This document shows, piece after piece, positions 45,822 to 55,391 of a DNA stretch of 64,000 nt (position 1 is its first letter; the number at the start of each line of letters is the position of its first letter). The stretch is from positions 1-64,000 of the forward strand of contig CBDCAW010000057.1 of the NCBI GenBank assembly GCA_965214025.1, in the 5' to 3' direction. The stretch is from Granulosicoccus sp965214025. GTDB taxonomy: Bacteria; Pseudomonadota; Gammaproteobacteria; Granulosicoccales; Granulosicoccaceae. Below the pieces are notes generated by a model that was not told the origin of the DNA, ran no database searches, and saw only the letters and a program-made list of their open reading frames with translations. The translations under genes and the position numbers were made by a program.

Positions 45822-47102
45822 CTAGGGCCTGTGCTCGACAGCTTCATCCTGCTCCCCGGCACGGTCCAGGTGCTGCTCCTCGGCGGCCTCGATCGCGTAG
45901 TCGGTATAGACATAGGTCGAGCGGGTGCTGAGCGCCACGTACGGGGAATGATCGGCGGTAGCGATGGATTCGCGCCGAGTGGTGCGATAGAGCCCGTAAA
46001 CCATGATCGATGTGAGCAGTAGCACCAGCAGGATGAAGAACCACTCGTTGCCGAAGCGCGACATGACGTAACCGACCACGATGGGCCCGGTCATCGCTCC
46101 CAGTCCGTTGATGAAGAGCAGGCCGCCGGAGGCCGCAGCCATCCTGTCGTATTCGAGGAAATCGTTGGCATGGGCGATCAGCAGCGAATACAGCGGATTC
46201 GACATGCCGCCGAGCACGAAGGCTACACCCAGCAGTACGAACAGGTTGTCGCCGAACAGCATCCCGACCCAACCGGACAGCCCACCGATGGCAGCCGCGA
46301 AGATGATCAGCTTGCGTCGGTCCATGCGATCGGACAACCAGCCTATCGGGAACTGCAGCAGCATGCCGCCCAGAAAGATGGCGGTGACGAAGTAGGACGT
46401 CTGGGCGATGCCGAGTCCGCGCTCGGTCGCATAGACCGGCGACATCGCGAACAGGATGGCAAATACCCCGCCGAGCATCAGGGAGCCGAAGCAGGCCAAC
46501 GGCGAGGCGCCTATCAATTCCCGGATCGTCATCGATCTGGCGGTTTCATGTACCGGTGCCCGACTGGACGATAGCAGCATGGGCGCGATCGACACGGATA
46601 CCAGCACGGTGATCAGCACGAACAACCCGTAGCCACCGGGGTCCGCCACATTCAGCAGAAGCTGACCCAGCACGATACCGCCCATCTGCACGATGAGATA
46701 GAGCGAGAGTGCCTGGCCACGCGTCTCATTGGTGGCCGAGTGATTGAGCCAGCTCTCGGCCACGATGTAGACACCGCACAGGCAGAAGCCGACCAGAAAC
46801 CGCAGGAACCACCACGCGACAGGATTGACGAAGGCGGCATAGAGAATGAACGCGGCGGACACCAGCGAACCGTAGGCGGCGAACACTCGCACATGGCCGA
46901 CACGCTGCAACATGAAGGGTGTCAGACGCGAGCTGCCGAGGAACCCCACGTAGTATGCCGACATGATGTAACCCATGGTCGACGAGTTCATCTGCTCCAT
47001 CGACCCGCGTACGCCAAGCAAGGTACCCTGAAGCCCGTTGCCGAGCATCAGCAGCAGGAGGCCGAGCAACAGGGCCCAGGAGTGGCGCAGTACTGTGATC
47101 AT
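45822..47102 (-). CDS. Major facilitator superfamily transporter, YcaD-like
   Basis: A 426-residue protein with about twelve hydrophobic segments (for example WALLLGLLLLMLGNGLQGTL, WFFILLVLLLTSIMVYGLY). The motif GWLSDRMDRRKLI is the MFS loop signature. Segments such as VYIVAESWLNHSATNETRGQ resemble the uncharacterised YcaD-type transporters. The C-terminal 45 residues are hydrophilic and acidic. Substrate unknown. It converges on glmS from the opposite strand. Confidence 0.85.
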   Translation of the reverse strand: MITVLRHSWALLLGLLLLMLGNGLQGTLLGVRGSMEQMNSSTMGYIMSAYYVGFLGSSRLTPFMLQRVGHVRVFAAYGSLVSAAFILYAAFVNPVAWWFLRFLVGFCLCGVYIVAESWLNHSATNETRGQALSLYLIVQMGGIVLGQLLLNVADPGGYGLFVLITVLVSVSIAPMLLSSSRAPVHETARSMTIRELIGASPLACFGSLMLGGVFAILFAMSPVYATERGLGIAQTSYFVTAIFLGGMLLQFPIGWLSDRMDRRKLIIFAAAIGGLSGWVGMLFGDNLFVLLGVAFVLGGMSNPLYSLLIAHANDFLEYDRMAAASGGLLFINGLGAMTGPIVVGYVMSRFGNEWFFILLVLLLTSIMVYGLYRTTRRESIATADHSPYVALSTRSTYVYTDYAIEAAEEQHLDRAGEQDEAVEHRP

Positions 47103-47325
47103 GATCGGGGGCCGTTGAGGTGCAGCGAGAGACGTGCTGAATCACGCCTGGGGGCGCGGGCATGGTACACCAGCAACAGAGTGACCACGCAGGCGCTTTA
47201 CCGATGATCAGCCTGATCCTTCGTTCATCCGGCCTAGCCGGGCTAGCAAGATAGACACCAGCCTGGTTGCCTCGGGCTCTGACCGAAACCCCTGCTTCCG
47301 GCCAGAACAGATTTCGGTTGAAGCC

Positions 47326-47997
47326 CTACGTATAGTTCTGCGGAAACAACGCTCGCATCGCTTCCTCGTCACGCTCGCCCTTGAACTGAATTCCCTTGCC
47401 GTACTCGCGCGCCTTCGCCACGGCGGGCCTGGCGTCGATCATCGCGAACCAGCGCTTCACGTTCGGGTAGGCATCGATGCCGTTCTCGCCGAGCACCATC
47501 GTGGCGCGATCGACCCAGCCCCAGGCGGCGATGTCCACGATCGTGTATTCGCCGCCGACGAAGTAATCACGCCCGTCCAGATGATCGTCCAGTACCTGAT
47601 AATGCCGTTGCGCCTCCTTGAGGTATCGGTTGACGGCGTAATCGAGGTCTTGGGGTGCCATATGCCGAAAGTGGACCGACTGGCCGGAGTATGGGCCGAG
47701 CCCGCTGGCAATAAACATCAACCACGATAGCAGCTCGCTGCGCGCATCGGCAGGACCACCGAAGCACTGTTCCTTCTCGCTCAGGTAGAGCAGGATGGCG
47801 GTGGAGTCGAACACCCGCTTGCCATCGACTTCCATCGCGGGCAACTTGGCGTTCGGGTTGATGTCGCGAAACGCCCTGGTGTGCTGCTCTCCCTTGAGCG
47901 TATCGATCGGTATCAGCTCCGCCTCGAGCCCTGCTTCGCTGAGAAACAAGGCAACCTTCATAGGGTTGGGCGTGGGATGGAAGTAGAACTTCAGCAT
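47326..47997 (-). CDS. Glutathione S-transferase family protein
   Basis: From the ATG at 47997 the product has 223 residues. The N-terminal thioredoxin-like domain shows FHPTPNPMKVALFLSEAGLE, the cis-Pro segment NAKLPAMEVDGKRVFDSTAI and LLYLSEKE. The C-terminal helical domain has YFVGGEYTIVDIAAWGWVDR and YPNVKRWFAMIDARPAVAKA, the usual GST core. The pattern is nearest to YfcG-like bacterial enzymes. Physiological substrate unknown. Longer upstream starts give no GST-like sequence, so I used the internal start. Confidence 0.9.
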   Translation of the reverse strand: MLKFYFHPTPNPMKVALFLSEAGLEAELIPIDTLKGEQHTRAFRDINPNAKLPAMEVDGKRVFDSTAILLYLSEKEQCFGGPADARSELLSWLMFIASGLGPYSGQSVHFRHMAPQDLDYAVNRYLKEAQRHYQVLDDHLDGRDYFVGGEYTIVDIAAWGWVDRATMVLGENGIDAYPNVKRWFAMIDARPAVAKAREYGKGIQFKGERDEEAMRALFPQNYT

Positions 47998-48142
47998 GTA
48001 CGATTTCCTGCGAACGAGAGAAGAGCGACCCCGAACAGGGCTCGCCGGAGAGAGCACGAATGGTCCCGAATCAAGGAACCGGAGCCCCAATGGCCCCGGC
48101 TCGCAGGCGAATACGGATCGCCTGGTTGCTCGTCGAGTGCTG

Positions 48143-48217
48143 TCAGGCAACACCTGCCAGACGCAGCACGACAATGACGACGACGACCACGCCGATGATA
48201 TAGAAAACATTTCTCAT
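48143..48217 (-). CDS. Very small single-pass membrane protein
   Basis: A 24-residue open reading frame beginning MRNVFYIIGVVVVVIVVL and ending in LAGVA is preceded by AGGAG eight bases before its ATG. It is almost entirely one hydrophobic helix with a single positive residue before it and another near the end. Such one-helix peptides with the form M-x-x-(I/V)-x-Y-I-I-G-hydrophobic occur in many proteobacteria, but I know of no function. It is transcribed away from the hypothetical gene at 48617. Confidence 0.6.
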   Translation of the reverse strand: MRNVFYIIGVVVVVIVVLRLAGVA

Positions 48218-48616
48218 GGTGACAGCTCCTGATTGTAAGAAGAACGTGCGGTATTTCCTCGAGGATCCGTGCTCGGCGCTTCCGAGCGGGTCTGGAACGA
48301 CGGGGCACCGCAGAGTACCCGGTGACTCTCGCAAGCGCCCGGAACCAGTACCATTTTCAGAGGCTCTCTCGTCCTGCTGTAAATTTGACTCAGCCGCAGG
48401 ATGCGCCATAGTACCTGTTTGATGCGGTATGCCAGCGATCGCTCATGCCTCGCGCACCAGTAACGTTACCGTATCTAAGGCTGTATGCCGACCTGCACTA
48501 CGCTACCGTCCGCGCACATGCTTGATCTGTAATCGGTGCGGGTTCACTGTCGTGTCATCGTGCGATGGCATGTTTTCGGAACGCTAGGTATTTCACCTCG
48601 GTAGGAAGAGATACAC
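48218..48616. other. Divergent intergenic region
   Basis: No gene seen. It lies between the leftward small membrane peptide and the rightward hypothetical gene, so it should hold promoters for both. A 6-bp hairpin (GCTCGG, five-base loop, CCGAGC) lies at 48271-48287. Confidence 0.4.
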
Positions 48617-49381
48617 ATGAGTACATGCAGCGGTGAACCCGACGATCAGGATGAGTCCGGGCAAGGCAAAACGGCAGGATCAGGTTGCAGCGAAACCGAT
48701 GGGGTGCCGGCAACGAAGTCACCGGTCGGCCGAGTATTCAGCGCTTTCGTGCAATCGGCAACGACGCCGACGCTATGCACTGCGCTTGCGGTGTTGTTGC
48801 TGGCCAGCGAGGCGGTGACTTCGGGTAGCGTGGGTCGGTTCGCGCAGGCAAGTTCCGTGGATGCACTGGCAACCAGCGATCACCTGGCAGGTCTGCTGTC
48901 GCACGAGTCCGCCGCCAGTGTCGCCCTGCGACAGGACGGCACCCTGTCGATCGATACCGGCGTCATAGAGACCCGGGAAGACGAAAGTACCCCCTCGTGG
49001 GTCGCACTGACGCAACCGGATCCGATCGCCGAGGCAGGCGATGGAGACATGCCTGGCCTGTCAGGTCGTTCAGAGGCGAGCCCAGACCCGATCGTAGAGC
49101 CGTTGCGGCGCGTCGGCATGACGTTGAGTCGGACCGGTCATGTGAGCATCGTGCCGCCGTTCGTGGTGTTGTCCAGGGGTTCCGAGTCGATCATGCTCTC
49201 GCTCGAATCCGGTTCACGCGTGGTACCCGAAGCGAGCCTGCCATCCTGGGCGAGTCAGCGCCATCCTGACGGGCGAGTGGTAGCCGACTTCGGCTGGAGC
49301 GGCACGGTGGAGGTGCTTGCGGATTCGGTCAACGTGCGGCGTCGCTCGCTGGACTGGCATCTGCCAGATGCCGCAATCTGA
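48617..49381 (+). CDS. Hypothetical protein with one membrane segment
   Basis: A 254-residue protein I do not recognise. The first 45 residues are polar and rich in Gly/Ser/Asp. A hydrophobic segment follows (TLCTALAVLLLASEAVTSG, about residues 54-72), suggesting an uncleaved anchor or late signal sequence with the rest outside the cytoplasm. The remainder contains several short beta-like stretches (MTLSRTGHVSIVPPFVVLSR, VVADFGWSGTVEVLADSVNV). AGGAAGAG ten bases before the ATG supports the start. It lies upstream of phnM on the same strand, with a 181-bp gap. Confidence 0.65.
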   Translation: MSTCSGEPDDQDESGQGKTAGSGCSETDGVPATKSPVGRVFSAFVQSATTPTLCTALAVLLLASEAVTSGSVGRFAQASSVDALATSDHLAGLLSHESAASVALRQDGTLSIDTGVIETREDESTPSWVALTQPDPIAEAGDGDMPGLSGRSEASPDPIVEPLRRVGMTLSRTGHVSIVPPFVVLSRGSESIMLSLESGSRVVPEASLPSWASQRHPDGRVVADFGWSGTVEVLADSVNVRRRSLDWHLPDAAI

Positions 49382-49562
49382 CTTTCGAATCATGGCGTGA
49401 TCATCGATGTGTCACAGGACACCACTGGGTCCCCTGCACGACGGTGACGTTGAGCCTGTCGACATCATGTGGAAGGGTCGCGGGTTATCGAGTTCTGATT
49501 ACCCTTGCGACACCGCCCGCTGCACGCCATAGTCGATCGATCGCTCGCTCGGGTTTTCGCAG

Positions 49563-50744
49563 ATGACACAGGATGGGCATGAGCAGGTGCTGCGTAACGC
49601 ACGCATCGTGATGCGGGACGAGGTAGTTCACGGTTCTCTGCGAATGGTGAACGGCTGCATCGACGACATCGCCACCGGGCCGATGTCGTCAGGTACCGAT
49701 ATGCAGGGCGACCATGTGATCGCCGGGCTCGTCGAATTGCATACCGATCACCTGGAAACCCATTACTCGCCACGCCCGGGCGTGCGCTGGTCGATGCCGG
49801 CGGCAATCCAGGCTCATGATGGTCAGATCGCCACGGCCGGCATCACCACGGTGTTCGACTGCCTGCGCATCGGTACCTATGCCGATGAATACCTGGAGAC
49901 CGGTGAGATGAGCGAGCTAGCCATCGCGTTGGTAAAAGCCTGCGACGATCAGCGGCTGCGGGTAGATCATCGTCTGCACCTGCGCTGTGAGGTGTCCGCG
50001 CCCAATGTCATGGAGGACCTTGCCAGGTTCTTCGATGCGCGCGGGCAGGCGTGCGGCATAGCCGATGCCGTGGAATTGATCTCCGTGATGGACCATGCCC
50101 CGGGTCAGCGGCAGTTCGCATCGATGGAGGAATACGCGCGCTACTACCAGGGCACGCGGAAGATGTCGGATGCCGAATTTGCTCGCTTCGTCGACGAGCG
50201 CCTGAACGCTTCGAGAATGTACGCCGAACCCAACCGGCTCGCCATCAGCGAGCAGGCTCGAAGCCGCAACCTGGCACTCGCCAGCCACGATGATGCCACC
50301 GAGGCTCACGTGGCCGAATCAATCAAGCTGGGCGTCGGTATAGCGGAGTTTCCCACCAGTGAGGCGGCGGCCCGACTGTCGCACGATGGCGGCATGGCGG
50401 TGCTGATGGGGGCACCCAATCTGGTTCGCGGCAGTTCCCATTCGGGGAATGTATCGGCCCGCGAACTGGCGGCACTCGATTGTCTCGACATCCTTTCGTC
50501 AGATTACATTCCTGCAAGCCTGCTGCAGAGTGCGTTTCTGCTCGCTGGCGAACTGCAGGCCTGTTCACTGCCGGAAGCCCTGCGCCGCGTCACCGACACT
50601 CCCGCGCGCACGGCCGGGTTGCACGATCGCGGGCACCTGGCGCCGGGCCTGCGCGCCGATGTGGTTCGGGTGGCCAATGCCGATTCTGCCAGCGGCATAC
50701 CCACGGTGCGCTCGGTGTGGTCTGCAGGGCAACGGGTCGCCTGA
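49563..50744 (+). CDS. phnM: PhnM-type alpha-D-ribose 1-methylphosphonate 5-triphosphate diphosphatase
   Basis: In the C-P lyase pathway PhnM removes pyrophosphate from the ribose methylphosphonate triphosphate intermediate. The 393-residue amidohydrolase has the family metal motif GLVELHTDHLETHYSPRPGV and AAIQAHDGQIATAGITTVFD. It also has MDHAPGQRQF, ASHDDATEAHV and GAPNLVRGSSHSGNVSA, all characteristic of PhnM. The length is normal (E. coli: 378). No other phn gene is adjacent: a hypothetical gene precedes it and a dehydrogenase follows on the other strand. It therefore stands alone here, and its partners, if any, are elsewhere. Confidence 0.88.
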   Translation: MTQDGHEQVLRNARIVMRDEVVHGSLRMVNGCIDDIATGPMSSGTDMQGDHVIAGLVELHTDHLETHYSPRPGVRWSMPAAIQAHDGQIATAGITTVFDCLRIGTYADEYLETGEMSELAIALVKACDDQRLRVDHRLHLRCEVSAPNVMEDLARFFDARGQACGIADAVELISVMDHAPGQRQFASMEEYARYYQGTRKMSDAEFARFVDERLNASRMYAEPNRLAISEQARSRNLALASHDDATEAHVAESIKLGVGIAEFPTSEAAARLSHDGGMAVLMGAPNLVRGSSHSGNVSARELAALDCLDILSSDYIPASLLQSAFLLAGELQACSLPEALRRVTDTPARTAGLHDRGHLAPGLRADVVRVANADSASGIPTVRSVWSAGQRVA

Positions 50745-50823
50745 CTGCCTGCTGACGGGAACCGGGCGCTCGACCGACCAGCCTACGGTCAGGTGCACCG
50801 CTCGGAATGCACGGTGGCGGTTG

Positions 50824-51777
50824 TCAGGTCAACGTATTCCTGGGCTGCCCGTCGAGAAATGCATCGATGTGATCGATGGTCTGGCGCCAGACTTCCTGCA
50901 TCGCCTCATCACTGGCCCAGGCGATATGCGGCGTGACGATCACATCAGGGCGGTCGAGTACCTGCATCAGCGGGTTGTCGGCGGCCGGAGGTTCGCTGGT
51001 GAGCACATCGAAGGCGAAACCGCTGATCTTGCCGGCTTCCAGCGCGTCTACCATGGCGTGCTCGTCTACCAGACCACCGCGGGCGGTGTTGATGAGCAAC
51101 GGCTTGCGCTGCATTTGATCGAACTCCTCTCGACCGATGCAATGCCGGGTTTGGTCGGTCAGCGGTGCGTGCAGGGTGATGATATCGGCAGTTTCGATGA
51201 CCTCCTGCCAGGGCGTGTACAGCGGGCCGAGCCCGTCGGATCCCTTGTGCGCGGCGAATACCGCTTGCATGCCGAAGGCGCGCGCGATGCCGGCCACCGT
51301 CTGACCGATCGCACCTTCCCCGATGATGCCGAGCCGGGTGCCGGCAAGATCCTTGATCGGATGATTGAAGAAACAGAACTGTGCCGCCTTCTGCCATTCC
51401 CCGTTCATGACGTCCTGCTGGTACGCGGCGATCGAGCGTCGCAGCCCGAGTATCAGTGCAAACGTGTGTTCGGGTACCGTGTGTACCGCGTATCCGCGAA
51501 CGTTGCTGACCGTGATCCCGTGTTCAGCGCAGGCAGAGACATCGATCACATCGTAGCCGGTCGCGGCCACGCTGATCATCTTCAGATCGGGCAGTTGCGC
51601 GAGCTGCTCGGCGCGGATCGGAACCTTGTTCGAAATCGCGACTGTCGCACCTTGCAGACGCTCCACCACATCGGCCTGCGCAGAGCGATCATGCTCCACC
51701 CACTCATGATCTGAACGAGGCCGTGTGATCGAGACGTTCGGGCCGATCGTGGCGCGATCGAGAAAGACAATGCGCAT
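50824..51777 (-). CDS. D-2-hydroxyacid dehydrogenase, glycerate dehydrogenase-like
   Basis: NAD(P)-dependent oxidoreductase of the D-isomer 2-hydroxyacid family. From the ATG at 51777 it has 317 residues. The Rossmann motif GTRLGIIGEGAIGQTVAGIA, INTARGGLVDEHAMVDALEA (with the catalytic Arg region) and VTPHIAWAS (catalytic His) are present. The N-terminal catalytic part has ATGYDVIDVSACAEHGITVS. Sequence pattern suggests hydroxypyruvate reductase or glycerate dehydrogenase, but substrate cannot be told from sequence alone. The Glu in GEGAIG replaces the more usual Tyr/Leu and is of no clear consequence. Confidence 0.9.
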   Translation of the reverse strand: MRIVFLDRATIGPNVSITRPRSDHEWVEHDRSAQADVVERLQGATVAISNKVPIRAEQLAQLPDLKMISVAATGYDVIDVSACAEHGITVSNVRGYAVHTVPEHTFALILGLRRSIAAYQQDVMNGEWQKAAQFCFFNHPIKDLAGTRLGIIGEGAIGQTVAGIARAFGMQAVFAAHKGSDGLGPLYTPWQEVIETADIITLHAPLTDQTRHCIGREEFDQMQRKPLLINTARGGLVDEHAMVDALEAGKISGFAFDVLTSEPPAADNPLMQVLDRPDVIVTPHIAWASDEAMQEVWRQTIDHIDAFLDGQPRNTLT

Positions 51778-51879
51778 GAAACAGACTTCCCTATGGCAGT
51801 GAAGCGCCACCGTGAGCGGTGTTGGCGCGGACCGGTCCGCCCTCGTCCAGCCGAGGCTGGACGAGGAATGGTTCGATCG

Positions 51880-53217
51880 TCAGCTGTCGCTGCGCCGGCT
51901 CAATATGGACAGGCCCTTGAGAAGGTTCAGCGCTTCGGACAACTGGTAATCATCGTAGATCAACGCTTCGGTTTCGTTCGCAGGCTTCTCGGCTTCCTCC
52001 GGCGCTTTGTCTTCATCTTCCGTATCGACTTCATTGATCAGCGCACCGCGCAAGCTGGATTCCGACAGGGCGTCCTGATCCTCTTCTTCGCCATCCTCCG
52101 GGCGATTGAGCTTCTCCTGCCGCGTCTTGATGTCCGGAACGATGCCGAGTGCCTGAATTGATCGACCCTCCGGTGTGTAGTAGCGCGAGGTGGTGAGCTT
52201 GACCGCACCGCCTGCTGGCAGATCCTGAATGGTCTGCACCGATCCCTTGCCGAACGTCTTGGTACCCATGATGATGGCACGCCCGTGATCCTGCATGGCG
52301 CCGGCAACGATTTCGGACGCTGATGCGGAGCCACCGTTCACGAGCACGACCAATGGCTTGTCATCGAGGATGTCGCCCGACGTGGCGTCGTAGCGAAGTT
52401 TCGAATCCTGCTCGCGACCATCGGTGTAGACGATCATGCCGTCGTCCAGAAATGCGTCCGTCACACCGACGGCGCCGGATAGTACGCCACCGGGATTGTT
52501 TCGCAGGTCGAGTACCAGGCCATTCAGGCCGTCTTTCGCCTCCTTCTTCATTTCCTTGACCGCCTCCAGCAGATCTGCGGTGGTCTTGGTCTGGAAGTTG
52601 GAGATGCGCAGGTACCCGTACTGGTCGTCGAGCATGCGGCTGCGAACGCTGGTGGTCTTGATCACGGCGCGTTCGATGTCGATTTTCAGAGGGGCATCTT
52701 CGCCCTCGCGAATCACCGTCAGCGAAATCACGCTGCCGGGCTTGCCGCGCATGAGCTTCACCGCATCGTTCAGCGACAAGCCTTTCACGGGCGTCTTGTC
52801 GAGCCGGATGATCAAATCCCCGGATTGCATGCCGGCACGTGCGGCAGGCGTGTCGTCGATCGGTGATACCACCTTGACGAAGCCGTCTTCCATGCCGACT
52901 TCAATGCCCAGACCACCGAACTCACCCGTGGTGCCGATACGCAACTCGTTGAATTCTTCAGTATTGAGGTAGGCAGAGTGCGGGTCGAGGCCATTGAGCA
53001 TGCCGCGGATCGCGTATTCCAGCAATTTCTCGTCGGATACCTCTTCGACGTAGTCGTTCTTGATGCGGGAAAACACGTCGGTGAACGTGCGCAAATCTTC
53101 CAGCGGCAACTGCTCCTGATCATCGCGAGCGCCGAACACGCTGTGGCCGATGGTGAGGCCACCGCCGATAATGGTACCGAGCAGCACCAGGGTGAGAGAT
53201 CGTGTCTTGACGGTCAT
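51880..53217 (-). CDS. ctpA: Carboxyl-terminal processing protease, S41 family
   Basis: Periplasmic PDZ-containing serine protease. The 445-residue protein has an N-terminal signal or anchor (LTLVLLGTIIGGGLTIGHSV) and a PDZ domain (about 95-180; GLGIEVGMEDGFVKVVSPID). In the S41 domain, LVLDLRNNPGGVL, VLVNGGSASASEIVAGAMQD (nucleophile Ser) and GTKTFGKGSVQTIQDLP (catalytic Lys) are intact. The last 60 residues are acidic. It lies immediately downstream of envC, as in Pseudomonas-type genomes, where CtpA acts on cell-wall hydrolases. Confidence 0.95.
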   Translation of the reverse strand: MTVKTRSLTLVLLGTIIGGGLTIGHSVFGARDDQEQLPLEDLRTFTDVFSRIKNDYVEEVSDEKLLEYAIRGMLNGLDPHSAYLNTEEFNELRIGTTGEFGGLGIEVGMEDGFVKVVSPIDDTPAARAGMQSGDLIIRLDKTPVKGLSLNDAVKLMRGKPGSVISLTVIREGEDAPLKIDIERAVIKTTSVRSRMLDDQYGYLRISNFQTKTTADLLEAVKEMKKEAKDGLNGLVLDLRNNPGGVLSGAVGVTDAFLDDGMIVYTDGREQDSKLRYDATSGDILDDKPLVVLVNGGSASASEIVAGAMQDHGRAIIMGTKTFGKGSVQTIQDLPAGGAVKLTTSRYYTPEGRSIQALGIVPDIKTRQEKLNRPEDGEEEDQDALSESSLRGALINEVDTEDEDKAPEEAEKPANETEALIYDDYQLSEALNLLKGLSILSRRSDS

Positions 53218-53346
53218 ACAGGGACGCTCCGGGGTTGTACCGGTCGGTTGGTTGACTTCAGTACCAGTACCTTTCAGTTTACGGGTTTTTCACACGATAC
53301 GACCATGTGAGGACGCGCTCGCGTGCCGCGCGATGCGGCGAGGCTC

Positions 53347-54618
53347 TCATGCCCCGCCGTCCATTCTGATCCAGTCGGCCGGATTCACCGGTTCGGCATC
53401 GCGGCGAATCTCGAAGTAGACGCCGTCCGGCCGTTGTGCGCCATCCTCACCGGCAATGCCATTGCCGACGATACCGTTACCGATGGTGGCGATGGTCATG
53501 CCGGACTCCACCCAGCTTCCCGGGTCCACGAGCACTTCCCGGTTGCCACCGTACAGGCTCATCCAGGCGTCGCCATGATCGACGATGACCAGCATTCCGA
53601 AGCCGTTCAGCCAGTCGCTGTAGACCACTTCGCCATCCGCGATGGTGCGTACCGGCCCACCCGCATCGGCGCTGATGAACAGACCGTTCCACGTGACGTT
53701 CCCCACCGCCTTGGTATCGCCGAAGCGGGCCTTGATCGTGCCGGTCACGGGTAACGACCAGTCACCCTGGCCGGCGGCGAAATAGCCGGAACCGGCGCCC
53801 GGCGTCTTGTCCAGTGCGTTCATCAGTGTCTGCAGGCGTTCCTGGTCGGCGCGTAGCTCACCGACCGTGCGGGTCTTTTCGGACAGGCTGTTGTCTACCT
53901 CCGCCAGGTTGCGCCGGTTGTCGGCGCCGCTGGCGGCCAGTGCGTCGCGCTGCGACGAAGCCTTGCGCTGAATGTAGTTCAGCCAGTTCCGATCCTTCAG
54001 GGCGGTAGCGGCCGCCGCTTCGATGCGCGACAGGGCTTCGATCTGTTCTGCGATGGACTCGCGTTGCGCACGCAGTGCGTAATCCGCATAGATGCCGAGC
54101 CGATTGGCCAGCGCCGGGTCGTCGTGCTGGAGCAGGGCTTTCAGACCGCTGTTGTCGGCGATGCGTTGCGAACGACGCAATGCCTCTGTCAGCAACCGCC
54201 TGCGGGTGTCGATGGTCTGTGCGGCGCGCTCGACCTCGCCCTGCAGATCGTCGAGCCTGGCGTCGAAGTCGGCAATGTCACGATCCAGCGCATCCACACG
54301 ATCGCGACGCTCTCCGAGCCGCTCGTCATTCGCTTCGAGACTATCCTGAAGGGCTGCCTTGCGTTGCCGGCTGGCTTCGATCTCGGCACCGAGCTTGCGC
54401 AGGCGCTCATCGGCCGCCTGCAACTGTTGCTCGACACTTTCACGGTCTTGCGATGCCTCGTCCGCAGGCAGCGTCGGTGGCGCTCCGCTGGCCAGGATCA
54501 GCACCAGCAGGCCGGCCAACGAGTACGATCGCGGGCGTTCGTCAGCCTTCGTCTCCCGCAGATAAGTGCCCCGCTGGGGTCGTCTGACAGGGCATCGTGT
54601 GCAGACCTCGGCGATCAT
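53347..54618 (-). CDS. envC: EnvC-type murein hydrolase activator (degenerate LytM domain)
   Basis: Periplasmic activator of division amidases. The 423-residue product has a signal segment (LAGLLVLILASGAPPTLPA), a long coiled coil (about 60-290, Glu/Arg/Leu-rich) and a C-terminal M23/LytM domain. In the LytM domain, SLPVTGTIKARFGDTKA and WNGLFISADAGGPVRTIADG are followed by YSDWLNGFGMLVIVDHGD, SLYGGN and VYFEIRRDAEPVNPADWI. The zinc-ligand His/Asp of active LytM enzymes are missing at the GLFISA position, as in EnvC, which activates amidases but does not cut peptidoglycan itself. The start is uncertain; the 30 residues before the signal segment may not be translated. It is followed by ctpA. 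Confidence 0.9.
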   Translation of the reverse strand: MIAEVCTRCPVRRPQRGTYLRETKADERPRSYSLAGLLVLILASGAPPTLPADEASQDRESVEQQLQAADERLRKLGAEIEASRQRKAALQDSLEANDERLGERRDRVDALDRDIADFDARLDDLQGEVERAAQTIDTRRRLLTEALRRSQRIADNSGLKALLQHDDPALANRLGIYADYALRAQRESIAEQIEALSRIEAAAATALKDRNWLNYIQRKASSQRDALAASGADNRRNLAEVDNSLSEKTRTVGELRADQERLQTLMNALDKTPGAGSGYFAAGQGDWSLPVTGTIKARFGDTKAVGNVTWNGLFISADAGGPVRTIADGEVVYSDWLNGFGMLVIVDHGDAWMSLYGGNREVLVDPGSWVESGMTIATIGNGIVGNGIAGEDGAQRPDGVYFEIRRDAEPVNPADWIRMDGGA

Positions 54619-54734
54619 GAATTCATCCGACAGGGTGGCAATGGCGTGGTGGCGGTACGCGCAGGCTGTTCACGGTGCTTCCTGTCCACATCGATTCTTC
54701 GAAACGGTTTCTCATTGTTCACCGTGCTACCTGT

Positions 54735-55142
54735 TCACGGTGCATCGAACGGGGGTTTTTTCTGCCGTCGTCGCAACCAGTTCAAGGAACGATACACGGA
54801 GGGATGCCCCACCAGGCGCCGTAACAGGGCCTGTCTGCCGGGGAACTCGCACAAGCTCAGCCCCAGCAGGATACCGATCAGGCCCGGCCCCGGCGTGATC
54901 AGCATCACCACACCGAGCAGCAAGAAGCACAGGCCGGCCAGATTGCGCACCATCAGCACCGCCACCCGCAGGGCGCCGCGCTGCCGCTGTACGGGCTTGG
55001 ATTCGGTGAAGTAATCCTGTGGCAGGCGGGCGACCAGCCATGGCGTGGCAAGCACGGTTACCGCAAGCAACAGCATCGACAGCACGCTGAACGTCGCGAT
55101 CCACGGTCCGAACTCTTGCATCATGCTGTGTATCGGTTGCAT
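54735..55142 (-). CDS. Small transmembrane protein, PGPGW family
   Basis: From the ATG at 55142 the product has 135 residues. It has two or three hydrophobic segments (FSVLSMLLLAVTVLATPWLV; LAGLCFLLLGVVMLITPGPG) and the PGPG turn that names the family. The C-terminal tail is strongly basic (LNWLRRRQKKP). Function unknown. A TTG at 55169 is an alternative start. It lies between envC (same strand) and divergent pepN. Confidence 0.75.
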   Translation of the reverse strand: MQPIHSMMQEFGPWIATFSVLSMLLLAVTVLATPWLVARLPQDYFTESKPVQRQRGALRVAVLMVRNLAGLCFLLLGVVMLITPGPGLIGILLGLSLCEFPGRQALLRRLVGHPSVYRSLNWLRRRQKKPPFDAP

Positions 55143-55391
55143 TCGCGTTGAATGGTGGTGGCTCTGCAATCCCCGGGAGCAAGGTTAGCGCAGGCTGCTT
55201 GCCCCTGCCGGGCTGGCCGTACGTGCGCGACCCTCCACTGGTACTGGTGATCCCGCCTGCGCAGCACTTCGGTACCCTTCACCCGAAGGCTTCGGCGCAC
55301 ACGCCCCTCGACGAATGGCGAGGGGCGCTGACACCGGTGGAAGCAGGGCAGTCGTGTACTCTGCTGTTCTGACCCGACCGACCGATCACCC

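Noticed and set aside
53686..53702. Further parS site in envC (GTTCCACGTGACGTT)
   Set aside because: Only one half of the palindrome matches; it is part of coding sequence and isolated from the array.
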